Source: Herbaspirillum chlorophenolicum (GTDB lineage Bacteria; Pseudomonadota; Gammaproteobacteria; Burkholderiales; Burkholderiaceae_D). Taken from it: 64,000 nucleotides of DNA. Shown here in pieces: positions 33,967 to 41,580 of this stretch; position 1 is the first letter of the stretch; every line of letters begins with the position of its first letter. The notes beneath the pieces are model-generated. The model worked only from the letters and a program-made list of their open reading frames with translations. It ran no database searches and was not told the origin of the DNA. Where the stretch lies: positions 1 to 64,000 of the forward strand of contig NZ_LFLT01000001.1 in assembly GCF_001189955.1 (NCBI RefSeq). The letters are read 5' to 3'. A program made the position numbers and the translations under genes.

Positions 33967-34206
33967 ATGGAAACACAGGATCCATGGATTCAACGCGCCG
34001 AGGAACTGAAAGCGCAAATTGAGGTTTTGTTGGAAAACCAGCTTAACGAGTATGAGCTGATGATCGCCAAACTGGACCAATGGAAGCAGAATCCCACGGG
34101 GTCGTGGCTGACCATGGCCGATTACGAGCCCTGGCAGACTGCCTTGAGGAATCTTGAAGCGGCGCAACGCGAATTCGATTCGTACATCAGTTCGCGCGAG
34201 AAGTAA
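33967..34206 (+). CDS. Small acidic helical protein of unknown function
   Basis: A 79-residue soluble protein, predicted mostly alpha-helical (WIQRAEELKAQIEVLLENQLN, MIAKLDQWKQN, ALRNLEAAQREFDSYISS). A near-perfect GGGAGG ribosome site lies 7 nt before ATG 33967, which strongly supports expression. No signal peptide, no cysteine and no recognised family. It has its own terminator. Confidence 0.72.
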   Translation: METQDPWIQRAEELKAQIEVLLENQLNEYELMIAKLDQWKQNPTGSWLTMADYEPWQTALRNLEAAQREFDSYISSREK

Positions 34207-34299
34207 GCGTTCGACCTCGCCGGCGCCAAGGCGTGACTGGCCGTCGGGCGAGGCAAATTGTCGCTTCGACAGGGTATATGGAGAAGCGGTATGCATCAG

Positions 34300-34343
34300 A
34301 AAGGCGGGTTCCGGTTTACACGGAACGCCGCCTTTGTTTTTTT
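34300..34343 (+). terminator. Rho-independent terminator
   Basis: AAAGGCGG.TTCCG and CGGAA..CCGCCTTT form a two-part stem followed by GTTTTTTTC, between the small + strand gene and the end of the acyltransferase gene. Confidence 0.88.
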
Positions 34344-34356
34344 CGGGCAATTGCCG

Positions 34357-35292
34357 CTACAGGACAAATCCAAAGCGCTTGCGACGCGACAGGTAAAGGA
34401 CCGGCAAGGTCAACGCCAGACTCAGCGTCAGCGCAAAGAGGAACATGCGCGTGCCGTCCGGGATCCCCAGTTTGCTGCCGATCACCATGCACCCCGGATG
34501 CAGCAGGTACAGTGCCGAGGAGATCTTGCCCAATGGCCACGTAGTCTGGAATGGCCTGGCTTGCCTGACCTTGGCGAAGAAGGCGGGGCATACCAGCAGC
34601 AGGCCGGCGTACATGTCGAAGCCGCGGCGGTTTTCGGCGTGGAACCAGGCGAACGATATTTCGATGAACATCAGCCCCAGGCCCAGCGCCAGGATCGCAT
34701 TGGCGTGGCGCTCCACATAGCCGCTGATGGCCTCATAGTGATAGCCGATGATGACGAAGGGTAATCCGAAGAACAGTACGTTGCGGTACAGCGCATAGGA
34801 CAGGGCGCCGTTGTACGCGTAGTGGGCGATGTACTGGATCGCGCAGCCCGTTACGTAAAGCAGCAGCGCCAGTCCCAGTGCGAATTTGCTGCCGCGTTCG
34901 CGGATGCCGATGACGATCGCGCCCGCCATGATCAGGGCCGACAGGTACCACAGGTGCCAGTGGCCGAACACGATTTCGCCGGCAAGATAGGCCAGGTTGA
35001 ATGGGAACGCATAGTTGCTCGCCTGCGGTACATAGAGCGGCGAATACACCGCCATCCAGAACAGGTAGAGCAGGAGCACGCGCTGGAACCACAGCACGTT
35101 GTCTTTCACCGATCCGGTCCTGGGCATGAAATAGCCGTTGAGGATGAAGAACATCGGTACCGCCACGCGCAGAAAGCCATTGTAGAGATAATAGGAGCCA
35201 GCCTTGCTGAACTCGCGGAAAATGTAGCAATGCAGCGCCACTACCATCAGCGCCAGCGATACTTTCAGCACGTCGATAGATGCGTTTCTCAT
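34357..35292 (-). CDS. Acyltransferase family 3 membrane protein
   Basis: The 311-residue inner-membrane protein has about ten helices and the acyltransferase-3 (OafA/WecH) pattern: MRNASIDVLKVSLALMVVALHCYIFRE with the conserved histidine in helix 1, VAVPMFFILNGYF, and FGHWHLWYLSALI. Such enzymes O-acetylate or succinylate surface polysaccharides, glucans or lipids. Start 35292 was chosen for a GAGGAA site. Neighbourhood with a GT8 enzyme suggests modification of LPS or exopolysaccharide, which is inference. Confidence 0.88.
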   Translation of the reverse strand: MRNASIDVLKVSLALMVVALHCYIFREFSKAGSYYLYNGFLRVAVPMFFILNGYFMPRTGSVKDNVLWFQRVLLLYLFWMAVYSPLYVPQASNYAFPFNLAYLAGEIVFGHWHLWYLSALIMAGAIVIGIRERGSKFALGLALLLYVTGCAIQYIAHYAYNGALSYALYRNVLFFGLPFVIIGYHYEAISGYVERHANAILALGLGLMFIEISFAWFHAENRRGFDMYAGLLLVCPAFFAKVRQARPFQTTWPLGKISSALYLLHPGCMVIGSKLGIPDGTRMFLFALTLSLALTLPVLYLSRRKRFGFVL

Positions 35293-35734
35293 AGTCGGTG
35301 GTTCCTCTCTGCTGGCATGATTGATGGCGCGTGCCATGGGCATTGACCGGCGGCCGACCGAATTCGTTCTGAAAATACTTACATAGTTTTGCAGTGCGCC
35401 AATTTACGAATCACGAATGTTTGTGAATCGGAGCGCCATTGTCGAGCTTGTCCGGCATGAGAGATTTTTTCAGAGGGGCCGAGCGTCGCTGCCGGAAATG
35501 AGGTGTAATGTCGCTGTGTTGCATACGGCGGGCACGCATTCCTATACGGGCGGCACCGCGTTTCCGATATCAGGCGGCACAGCCCGATGTTCAACAAGCG
35601 GCCAGGGAAATCGGGTTCGGCAAGCTCTGCCGCCGCCCCGGCTCTGCCGTGGCACGGGGCTTGCTGCTGAGTTGGCGGAATCTGTCGCCGCCACAGGCGG
35701 GGAAGATTCCGGAATTGAACAGGCAAACATCATC
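35293..35734. other. 442-nt divergent intergenic region
   Basis: No convincing gene. A frame open from 35417 joins argE but its translation is not protein-like for the family. Near 35407-35430 CGAATCAC-N8-GTGAATCG forms an imperfect inverted repeat that could be an operator. The region must carry the acyltransferase and argE promoters. Confidence 0.45.
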
Positions 35735-36943
35735 ATGAACGCACATCTCAAAACAGCCGCTTCGGAACCAACGAAGCAAACGCTGGATATCCTCAAGACC
35801 CTCATCGGTTTCAACACCATCAGCCGCGAATCCAACCTTGGATTGATCGAATGGGTTCGCGATTACCTCGAACGCTACGGCGCCAGGACCCGCCTGACCT
35901 ACGATGCCGAAAGGCGCAAAGCCAACCTGTTTGCGACCATCTCGGGCGCAGCGGAAGGCAAGGCCACATTCGGCACCGTATTTTCGGGCCACACCGACGT
36001 GGTGCCGGTCAAGGGCCAGAACTGGGACACCGATCCCTTCGTCGCCCACGTCGCCGACGGCAAGCTGTTCGGCCGCGGCGCCTGCGACATGAAGGGCTTC
36101 ATTGCCGTCTGCCTGTCGCGCCTGCCCGCGCTCGACCAGGGCCGCTTGCACACGCCGCTGCATTTCTCGTTCTCGTACGATGAGGAAGTGGGCTGCCTGG
36201 GCGTACGCGAATTGCTGGCCGACCTGAAGCAGAACGACATCAGGCCGACCGGCGTCATCATCGGCGAGCCGACCTCGATGCAGGCCGTGATCGCGCATAA
36301 GGGCAAGCGCTCCTACCGCTGCTCGGTGCATGGCCATGCGGCACACTCCTCGTGTCCGCACCTGGGCATCAACAGCATCGACTTCGCCGCGATGATGCAG
36401 TTGAAGATCCGCGAGATCGCCATGCGCGTGCGCGATTCGGAGGCCAAGGACTACGACTTCGATGTGCCGTATTCCTCCATCGTCACCACCATGTCCAATG
36501 GCGGCAATGCCCCCAATATCATTCCCGACAAGGCCGAGTTCGTGTTCGAACACCGCTTCCTGCCGGGTGTCGATCCGCAACAGGTATTCGAGGAAGTGAA
36601 GTCGTATGCGCAACAGGAAATCATGCCGCAGATGGCCATCGAAGGCGCCCAAGGCAGCATCGAATTCGAGACCCTGACCGCGTACCCCGGCATGAGTACT
36701 CCGGCCGACGATCCCATCGTCGCTGCCGCGCTGCGCATCCTCGGCAACGAGCGCGCGCGCAAGGTCGGCTTCGGCACCGAAGGAGGCCTGTTCGGCGAAG
36801 CCGGCATGCCGGCCGTGATCTGCGGTCCGGGGGACATCGTCCATGCCCACAAGCCCAACGAGTTCGTCACGCTGGAACAGTTGGCGCGTTGCGAAAGCTT
36901 CTTCGACAACTATCTGGCGTCGGCCAATCTGAACGCGGCCTGA
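35735..36943 (+). CDS. argE: Acetylornithine deacetylase (M20 family)
   Basis: The 402-residue enzyme removes acetate from N-acetylornithine in arginine synthesis. M20 signatures: GHTDVVPVKGQNW with the first metal histidine, RGACDMKGF with the bridging aspartate, the catalytic pair SYDEEVGCLG, GEPTSMQAVIAHKG, and the last metal histidine in GDIVHAHKPNEF. Length fits ArgE rather than DapE by motif order. Start 35735 precedes the family N-terminus; the ribosome site is weak (AGG 14 nt away). Monocistronic with its own terminator. Confidence 0.92.
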   Translation: MNAHLKTAASEPTKQTLDILKTLIGFNTISRESNLGLIEWVRDYLERYGARTRLTYDAERRKANLFATISGAAEGKATFGTVFSGHTDVVPVKGQNWDTDPFVAHVADGKLFGRGACDMKGFIAVCLSRLPALDQGRLHTPLHFSFSYDEEVGCLGVRELLADLKQNDIRPTGVIIGEPTSMQAVIAHKGKRSYRCSVHGHAAHSSCPHLGINSIDFAAMMQLKIREIAMRVRDSEAKDYDFDVPYSSIVTTMSNGGNAPNIIPDKAEFVFEHRFLPGVDPQQVFEEVKSYAQQEIMPQMAIEGAQGSIEFETLTAYPGMSTPADDPIVAAALRILGNERARKVGFGTEGGLFGEAGMPAVICGPGDIVHAHKPNEFVTLEQLARCESFFDNYLASANLNAA

Positions 36944-36965
36944 TTTTTATCAACGCCCAATAAGC

Positions 36966-37001
36966 AAAGGCGCTTGCCCCATCCAGGGCAAGCGCCTTTT
37001 T
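36966..37001 (+). terminator. Terminator between argE and the MFS gene
   Basis: AAAGGCGCTTGCCC / GGGCAAGCGCCTTT, 6-nt loop, T-run on the + strand; weakly T-rich on the other strand. Confidence 0.9.
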
Positions 37002-37019
37002 CATTTCGCCGGACTGGCG

Positions 37020-38177
37020 TCAGGCGGCAAGCTTGGGGCGTTTATCCAGCGATGCCGACAACGCCACGGTGGCCAATCCCAGCAAGGCGACGGCCGAGCC
37101 GATCAGCGGCAAGTCGGTCAACGGCAAGCCGATGGAAATCGCCACCCCGCCCAGCCAGGCGCCGGTGGCATTGCCGAGATTGAATGCGCCCTGGTTCAAG
37201 GTCGAGGCAAGGTTGGGGGCGCCGCGTGCGGTATCCAGCACCCGCACTTGTGCCGCCGGCACCACCGCGAAAGCGAATGCGCCCCAGGCGAACATGGTCA
37301 CCAGCGTCGGCCATTTGTAGTGGCTGGTCCAGGAGAACAAGCCCAGCACGATGGCGATGCACAGGAAGATCGCGCACATCACCGGCATCAGTTTCCAGTC
37401 CGCCAGCTTGCCGCCGACCAGGCCGCCTACGGTGATGCCGGCGCCGAACAGCAGCAGCACCCAGCTCTCCTGCTGTGCGGTGAAGCCGGTCACGTCCAGC
37501 AGGATGTAGGCGATGTAAGTGATCACGCTGAACATGCTGATCGAGGCCAGCGTCGAGGTCAGCAGCGAGAGCTGCACCTGCGTGGCCATGATGGCGCGGA
37601 ACTCCTGGAAGATGTTGCCGCTTTGCATGGCGATCTTTTTCGGCAGCATGGTCCACAGCATGATCGCCGCCAGTACGCCGATGACGGTCACCGCACCGAA
37701 GGTCGAGCGCCAGCCGGTTGCATGGCCGAAGGCCGTACCCAGGGGGACGCCGAGAATGTTGGCCACCGTCAGCCCGGTGAACATCAGCGCCACCGCCTGG
37801 GCGCGCTTGTCGGGCGCTACCAGCTCGGCCGCCACCACCGACCCGATGCCGAAGAACGCCGCGTGGCAGAACGCCGTGACGACGCGCGCCACCATCAGGA
37901 AACCGTAATTGGGCGCGATCGCGCACAGGATATTGCCAAGAATGAACAGGCTCATCAGCCCGACCAGCGCCTGCTTGCGCGGCCACTTGGCCGTCAGGAT
38001 GGCCAGGATCGGGGCCCCGGCGGCCACCCCCAGCGCATAGCCCGACACCAGCATGCCGGCCGCCGGCGCCGAGACGCCGAGATCGCTTGCGACATCGGGC
38101 AACAGGCCCATGATGACGAATTCAGTGGTGCCGATGCCGAAGGCGGCAACGGCGAGGGCGAACAAGGGCCAGTTCAT
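37020..38177 (-). CDS. Major facilitator transporter, DHA1/AraJ-like exporter
   Basis: The 385-residue inner-membrane protein has 12 predicted helices and the DHA1 pattern LPDVASDLGVSAPAAGMLVSGYALGVAAGAP in helices 1-2, with motif A-like sequence AKWPRKQALVG in the first loop and FTGLTVANILGVPLGTAFGHATGWRSTF in helix 5. It is closest in form to AraJ/YdhP-type sugar or drug exporters; the substrate is unknown. Start 38177 gives MNWPLFALAVAAFGIGTTEFV; the long frame upstream is excluded. Confidence 0.9.
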   Translation of the reverse strand: MNWPLFALAVAAFGIGTTEFVIMGLLPDVASDLGVSAPAAGMLVSGYALGVAAGAPILAILTAKWPRKQALVGLMSLFILGNILCAIAPNYGFLMVARVVTAFCHAAFFGIGSVVAAELVAPDKRAQAVALMFTGLTVANILGVPLGTAFGHATGWRSTFGAVTVIGVLAAIMLWTMLPKKIAMQSGNIFQEFRAIMATQVQLSLLTSTLASISMFSVITYIAYILLDVTGFTAQQESWVLLLFGAGITVGGLVGGKLADWKLMPVMCAIFLCIAIVLGLFSWTSHYKWPTLVTMFAWGAFAFAVVPAAQVRVLDTARGAPNLASTLNQGAFNLGNATGAWLGGVAISIGLPLTDLPLIGSAVALLGLATVALSASLDKRPKLAA

Positions 38178-38302
38178 GCGGATTCCAGGGAGGAAGGAAA
38201 GCGCAGCGGGAATCGCCGCGCGAAGCCGCAAGTTTACCGTCTGGCGGGAAATATTGCAGGCCGGTAAGCAAGCCCGCCGCCATTTAACAACAGGGACGGG
38301 AT

Positions 38303-38959
38303 TCAGGCCGGGTCGGCCGCCAGCGGCCGCGCCATCCAGTTCTTGAGCATGGACAGCATCGCGCCATATGCCGGCAGGAAGAACACCAGGCTGATGATGA
38401 TCTTGAAACAGTAGTCGACCACCGCGATTTCCACCCAATGCTCGGCCATGAAGGCGTCGCTGCTGCGCCAGAAGGCGATCGAGAAGAAGGCCAGCGTATC
38501 GCTGGCGTTGCCGAACAGCATGGACACCGAAGGCGCCAGCCACCAGCGCCGGCTGGCGCGCAGGCGGTTGAATACATGCACGTCAAGGATCTGGCCCAGC
38601 GCATAAGCCATGAAACTGGCCGCCGCGATACGCGCCACGAACAGGTTGAAATGCGTCAGCGCGTCGAAGCCTTGCCACTGGCCCATATAGAACAGCGACG
38701 ACACCACATAGGAAACTAGCAACGCCGGCAACATCACCGCCAGGATGATGCGCCGGGCCAGCGGCGCGCCGAAGAAGCGCACCGTCAGGTCGGTCGCCAG
38801 GAAGATGAACGGAAAGCTGAATGCGCCCCAGGTGGTATGGAAGCCGAAGATAGACACCGGCAACTGCACCAGATAATTGCTGGAGGTAATCACCAGCAGA
38901 TGGAATAGCGAAAGCCAAGCCAGCACGGCCGTGTGCCGGCGCAGATCAATAGTTGTCAT
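38303..38959 (-). CDS. yhhQ: Queuosine precursor transporter (YhhQ, COG1738)
   Basis: The 218-residue membrane protein has six predicted helices and the COG1738 features FGFHTTWGAFSFPFIFLATDLTVRFFG, MAYALGQILDVHVFNRLR and LFGNASDTLAFFSIAFW. In E. coli YhhQ imports preQ0/preQ1 for queuosine synthesis. I chose ATG 38959: AAAAAGG lies 5-6 nt upstream, and the alternative ATG at 38995 falls inside the riboswitch stem described next. Regulation is predicted to be translational through a preQ1-I riboswitch. Divergent from hemN. Confidence 0.93.
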   Translation of the reverse strand: MTTIDLRRHTAVLAWLSLFHLLVITSSNYLVQLPVSIFGFHTTWGAFSFPFIFLATDLTVRFFGAPLARRIILAVMLPALLVSYVVSSLFYMGQWQGFDALTHFNLFVARIAAASFMAYALGQILDVHVFNRLRASRRWWLAPSVSMLFGNASDTLAFFSIAFWRSSDAFMAEHWVEIAVVDYCFKIIISLVFFLPAYGAMLSMLKNWMARPLAADPA

Positions 38960-38964
38960 ATGGA

Positions 38965-38997
38965 CCTTTTTGATGAATGGGGTTAGGGAACCCATGG
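38965..38997 (-). promoter_or_regulatory. preQ1-I riboswitch controlling yhhQ
   Basis: On the - strand the leader reads ATGGG (38995-38991), loop TTCCCTAAC, CCCAT (38981-38977), TCATC, then AAAAAGG (38971-38965) just before the start codon. ATGGG/CCCAT is P1, the A-run is the minor-groove tail, and CCT of the loop can pair with AGG to form P2, hiding the ribosome site. The layout and the TAACCCCA segment closely match the small translational preQ1-I riboswitches. The cytosine after TAA would pair with preQ1. Confidence 0.82.
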
Positions 38998-39004
38998 ACG
39001 AAAA

Positions 39005-39025
39005 TCCCGCGCATGCAGCGCGGGA
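39005..39025 (-). promoter_or_regulatory. Leader hairpin upstream of the yhhQ riboswitch
   Basis: TCCCGCGC / GCGCGGGA with a 5-nt loop; on the - strand it is followed by TTTTCG. It could be an upstream attenuator or simple leader structure. Confidence 0.45.
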
Positions 39026-39138
39026 CGTGAAGAGTCGCTACTTTACCATACCGTACCGATTTCACGGATTGCGCCCCCGAAGAGAGAAGCGGAGCGGCAT
39101 CGGCCCACCGGACACCACATTGGCGGCCAGCGGCCATT

Positions 39139-39152
39139 TTGATGCATATCAA
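39139..39152 (+). promoter_or_regulatory. FNR box of hemN
   Basis: TTGATGCATATCAA is a perfect FNR consensus (TTGAT-N4-ATCAA). TATCCT (39175-39180) lies at the distance expected for the -10 of a class II FNR promoter, so anaerobic activation of hemN is predicted. Confidence 0.88.
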
Positions 39153-39287
39153 GGCGCGCATTTCCCTGCGCGCCTATCCTGCAGTCTCCAATCAATCCCT
39201 GTTCGCTCGACGAAGCGGCTCGCGGTGCATTGCGCCTGTCGCGCATCCTGCCGGCCACACGCCCGGGCGGCCGGCCAGGAGCACTCC

Positions 39288-40739
39288 ATGCAAGTCGCCC
39301 ATCCGTCATTGACGCCCGATTCCGCCAGCCTGGCAGGCATGAACAAGAGCGTGCTGCGCAAGATGGACCAGCGCGGCCCGCGCTACACGTCCTATCCGAC
39401 CGCCGACCGCTTCTCCGGCGACTTTGCCGTTGCCGATTACCTGCACGCGGTGTCCGACCGCCGTAGCATGGGCGCCTGGCGCACGCTGTCGTTGTACCTG
39501 CACATCCCGTTCTGCGACACCATCTGCTACTACTGCGCCTGCAACAAGATCGTCACCAAGAACCGTGCCAAGGCCGCGCTCTACCTGAGTTACCTCAAGC
39601 GCGAGATCAGCATGCAGGGCTCGCTGTTCTCCGGCATGAACCAGGTCGAACAGTTGCATTTCGGCGGCGGCACGCCGACCTACCTGTCGGATGCGCAGAT
39701 GGGCGACCTGATGGCGCATATCCGCAAGTGCTTCACGCTGGCGCCGGACAATGTGGGCGAATACTCCATCGAGATTGACCCGCGCACCGTGTCGGTCGAG
39801 CGCGTGCAGTCGCTGCGCGCGCAGGGCTTCAACCGCATCAGCCTGGGCGTGCAGGATTTCGACCCCGACGTGCAGCGCGCCGTCAACCGCGTGCAATCCG
39901 AGCAGCAGACGCTGGAGATCATCCGCGCCGCGCGCGAGGCCGGCTTCCGCTCGGTCAGCATCGACCTGATCTACGGCCTGCCGAAGCAGAACGTGATGTC
40001 GATGTCGCGCACGCTGGCCAAGGTGGTCGCTGCCAGCCCTGACCGCATCGCCGTCTACAACTATGCCCACATGCCGCAGCTGTTCAAGACGCAAAGGCAG
40101 ATCAATGAAGACGACCTGCCCAGCGCCGACAGCAAGCTCGACATGCTGTCGCTGTGCATCCGCCAGCTGACCGCGGCTGGTTACGTCTACATCGGCATGG
40201 ACCATTTCGCCAAGCCTACCGACGACCTCGCCATCGCCCAGCGCCAGGGCCGCCTGCACCGCAACTTCCAGGGGTATTCAACCCACTCGGAAACCGACCT
40301 GGTGGCTTGCGGCGTCTCTGCCATCAGCGCCGTGGGCGGCAGCTACAGCCAGAATGAAAAGACCCTGGACGGCTACTACGCGCATCTGGAGAACGCCACG
40401 CTGCCGATCGCCCGCGGCATCCAGCTCGGTATGGACGATGTGCTGCGGCGCCTGATCATCCAGCGCCTGATGTGCAATTTCGAGTTGTCGATCAGCTCGC
40501 TGGAGATCGCCTATCCGATCGTCTTCCGTGAATACTTCGCGGCCGAGATGGAGAAGCTGCAGGCGCTGGAAGCGGATGGCCTGATCAGGATCGAGCCGGA
40601 ATGGATCACGGTCGAACCCAAGGGGCGTCTCCTGATCCGCAACATCTGCATGGTGTTCGACCGCTATCTGGCGCAGGACCGCGAGAGGGCGGCGCGCGGA
40701 CAGAAGGATGCGCCGCAGCGTTATTCGCAGACGGTCTGA
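39288..40739 (+). CDS. hemN: Oxygen-independent coproporphyrinogen III oxidase
   Basis: The 483-residue radical-SAM enzyme decarboxylates coproporphyrinogen III in haem synthesis without oxygen. The [4Fe-4S] motif HIPFCDTICYYCACNK gives C76, C80, C83 and the extra C85 characteristic of true HemN. PRYTSYPTADRF near the N-terminus, FGGGTPTYLSDAQM, GVQDFDPDVQRAVNR, YGLPKQ and GMDHFAKPTDDLA are all present. Start 39288 follows AGGAG. It is probably co-regulated with the cbb3 genes by FNR. The next gene begins 19 nt downstream. Confidence 0.96.
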   Translation: MQVAHPSLTPDSASLAGMNKSVLRKMDQRGPRYTSYPTADRFSGDFAVADYLHAVSDRRSMGAWRTLSLYLHIPFCDTICYYCACNKIVTKNRAKAALYLSYLKREISMQGSLFSGMNQVEQLHFGGGTPTYLSDAQMGDLMAHIRKCFTLAPDNVGEYSIEIDPRTVSVERVQSLRAQGFNRISLGVQDFDPDVQRAVNRVQSEQQTLEIIRAAREAGFRSVSIDLIYGLPKQNVMSMSRTLAKVVAASPDRIAVYNYAHMPQLFKTQRQINEDDLPSADSKLDMLSLCIRQLTAAGYVYIGMDHFAKPTDDLAIAQRQGRLHRNFQGYSTHSETDLVACGVSAISAVGGSYSQNEKTLDGYYAHLENATLPIARGIQLGMDDVLRRLIIQRLMCNFELSISSLEIAYPIVFREYFAAEMEKLQALEADGLIRIEPEWITVEPKGRLLIRNICMVFDRYLAQDRERAARGQKDAPQRYSQTV

Positions 40740-40758
40740 GCCGGCCGGAGCGTCATCC

Positions 40759-41580
40759 TTGAACCTCTTCCCGGTCTTTCTGGTGGGCCTGATGGGCAGC
40801 GTCCATTGCGTCGCCATGTGCGGCGGCATCGTCGGAGCGCTCAGTTCCGCGGCGCCCAGGCGGGCGCCTACTGCGCGGTTGCCTGAATATGCACCCGCCG
40901 CATCGCTGGGCACGGCCCGCGTCATCTCCATCAAGGCCATCCCCGCTGCCGGCGAACTGGCGCGCGTGCTGTGCTACAACGCCGGGCGCCTGGCCAGCTA
41001 CGCCATCGCCGGCGCGCTGGCGGGCGGCATCGCCTCCGGCCTGCTGCGCGGGGCCGATGTGCTGGGCTGGCTGGTGCCGCTGCAGCGTGCGGCCTACATC
41101 GCGGCCAACCTGATCCTGGTGTTGCTGGGCCTCTATCTCACGCAATGGTGGAGTGCACTGGTGCGCATCGAACATCTTGGGCAGGCGTTGTGGGCCCGGC
41201 TGCAGCCACTGGCCATGAGGCTGGTTCCTGTCGATACGCCAGCCAAGGCCCTGCTGCTGGGCAGCCTGTGGGGCTGGCTGCCGTGCGGCATGGTCTACAG
41301 CGTCTTGCTGACCGCCATGCTGGCCGGCGATGCATCGAGCGGCGCGCTCACCATGCTGGTATTCGGCATCGGCACCTTGCCGGTGCTGGTTGCGGCCGGC
41401 CTCTCGGGCGAGCGCTTGCGTGCGCTGGCAGCGCATCCGTCCTGGCGTCGCGGCGCCGGGTTTGTGGTGCTGTCCTTCGGCGTGCTGGGCCTGTTGCGCG
41501 TAGCCGGAATCGGCGGCTTTGGCATCGCCCAAGGATGGCTCGATGTGCTGTGCGTCACGCCGCACGGCGGTGTGCGATGA
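40759..41580 (+). CDS. DsbD_2/TauE-SafE-like membrane protein of the cbb3 cluster
   Basis: The 273-residue protein has six or so membrane helices and the N-terminal GSVHCVAMCGGIVGAL motif typical of the cytochrome-biogenesis-type transmembrane family DsbD_2 (PF13386); the second half has LWGWLPCGMVYSVL. Members accompany ccoI-type copper ATPases and are thought to help metal or thiol handling for oxidase assembly. The start is most likely TTG 40759, since GGAG lies 9 nt before it and the sequence upstream is not hydrophobic. Its stop overlaps the ccoI start (ATGA). Confidence 0.82.
   Translation: MNLFPVFLVGLMGSVHCVAMCGGIVGALSSAAPRRAPTARLPEYAPAASLGTARVISIKAIPAAGELARVLCYNAGRLASYAIAGALAGGIASGLLRGADVLGWLVPLQRAAYIAANLILVLLGLYLTQWWSALVRIEHLGQALWARLQPLAMRLVPVDTPAKALLLGSLWGWLPCGMVYSVLLTAMLAGDASSGALTMLVFGIGTLPVLVAAGLSGERLRALAAHPSWRRGAGFVVLSFGVLGLLRVAGIGGFGIAQGWLDVLCVTPHGGVR

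Noticed and set aside
38877-39287. N-terminal extension of hemN to an upstream Met
   Set aside because: The extension reads through the yhhQ promoter, riboswitch and FNR box; ATG 39288 has an AGGAG site and the family N-terminus.
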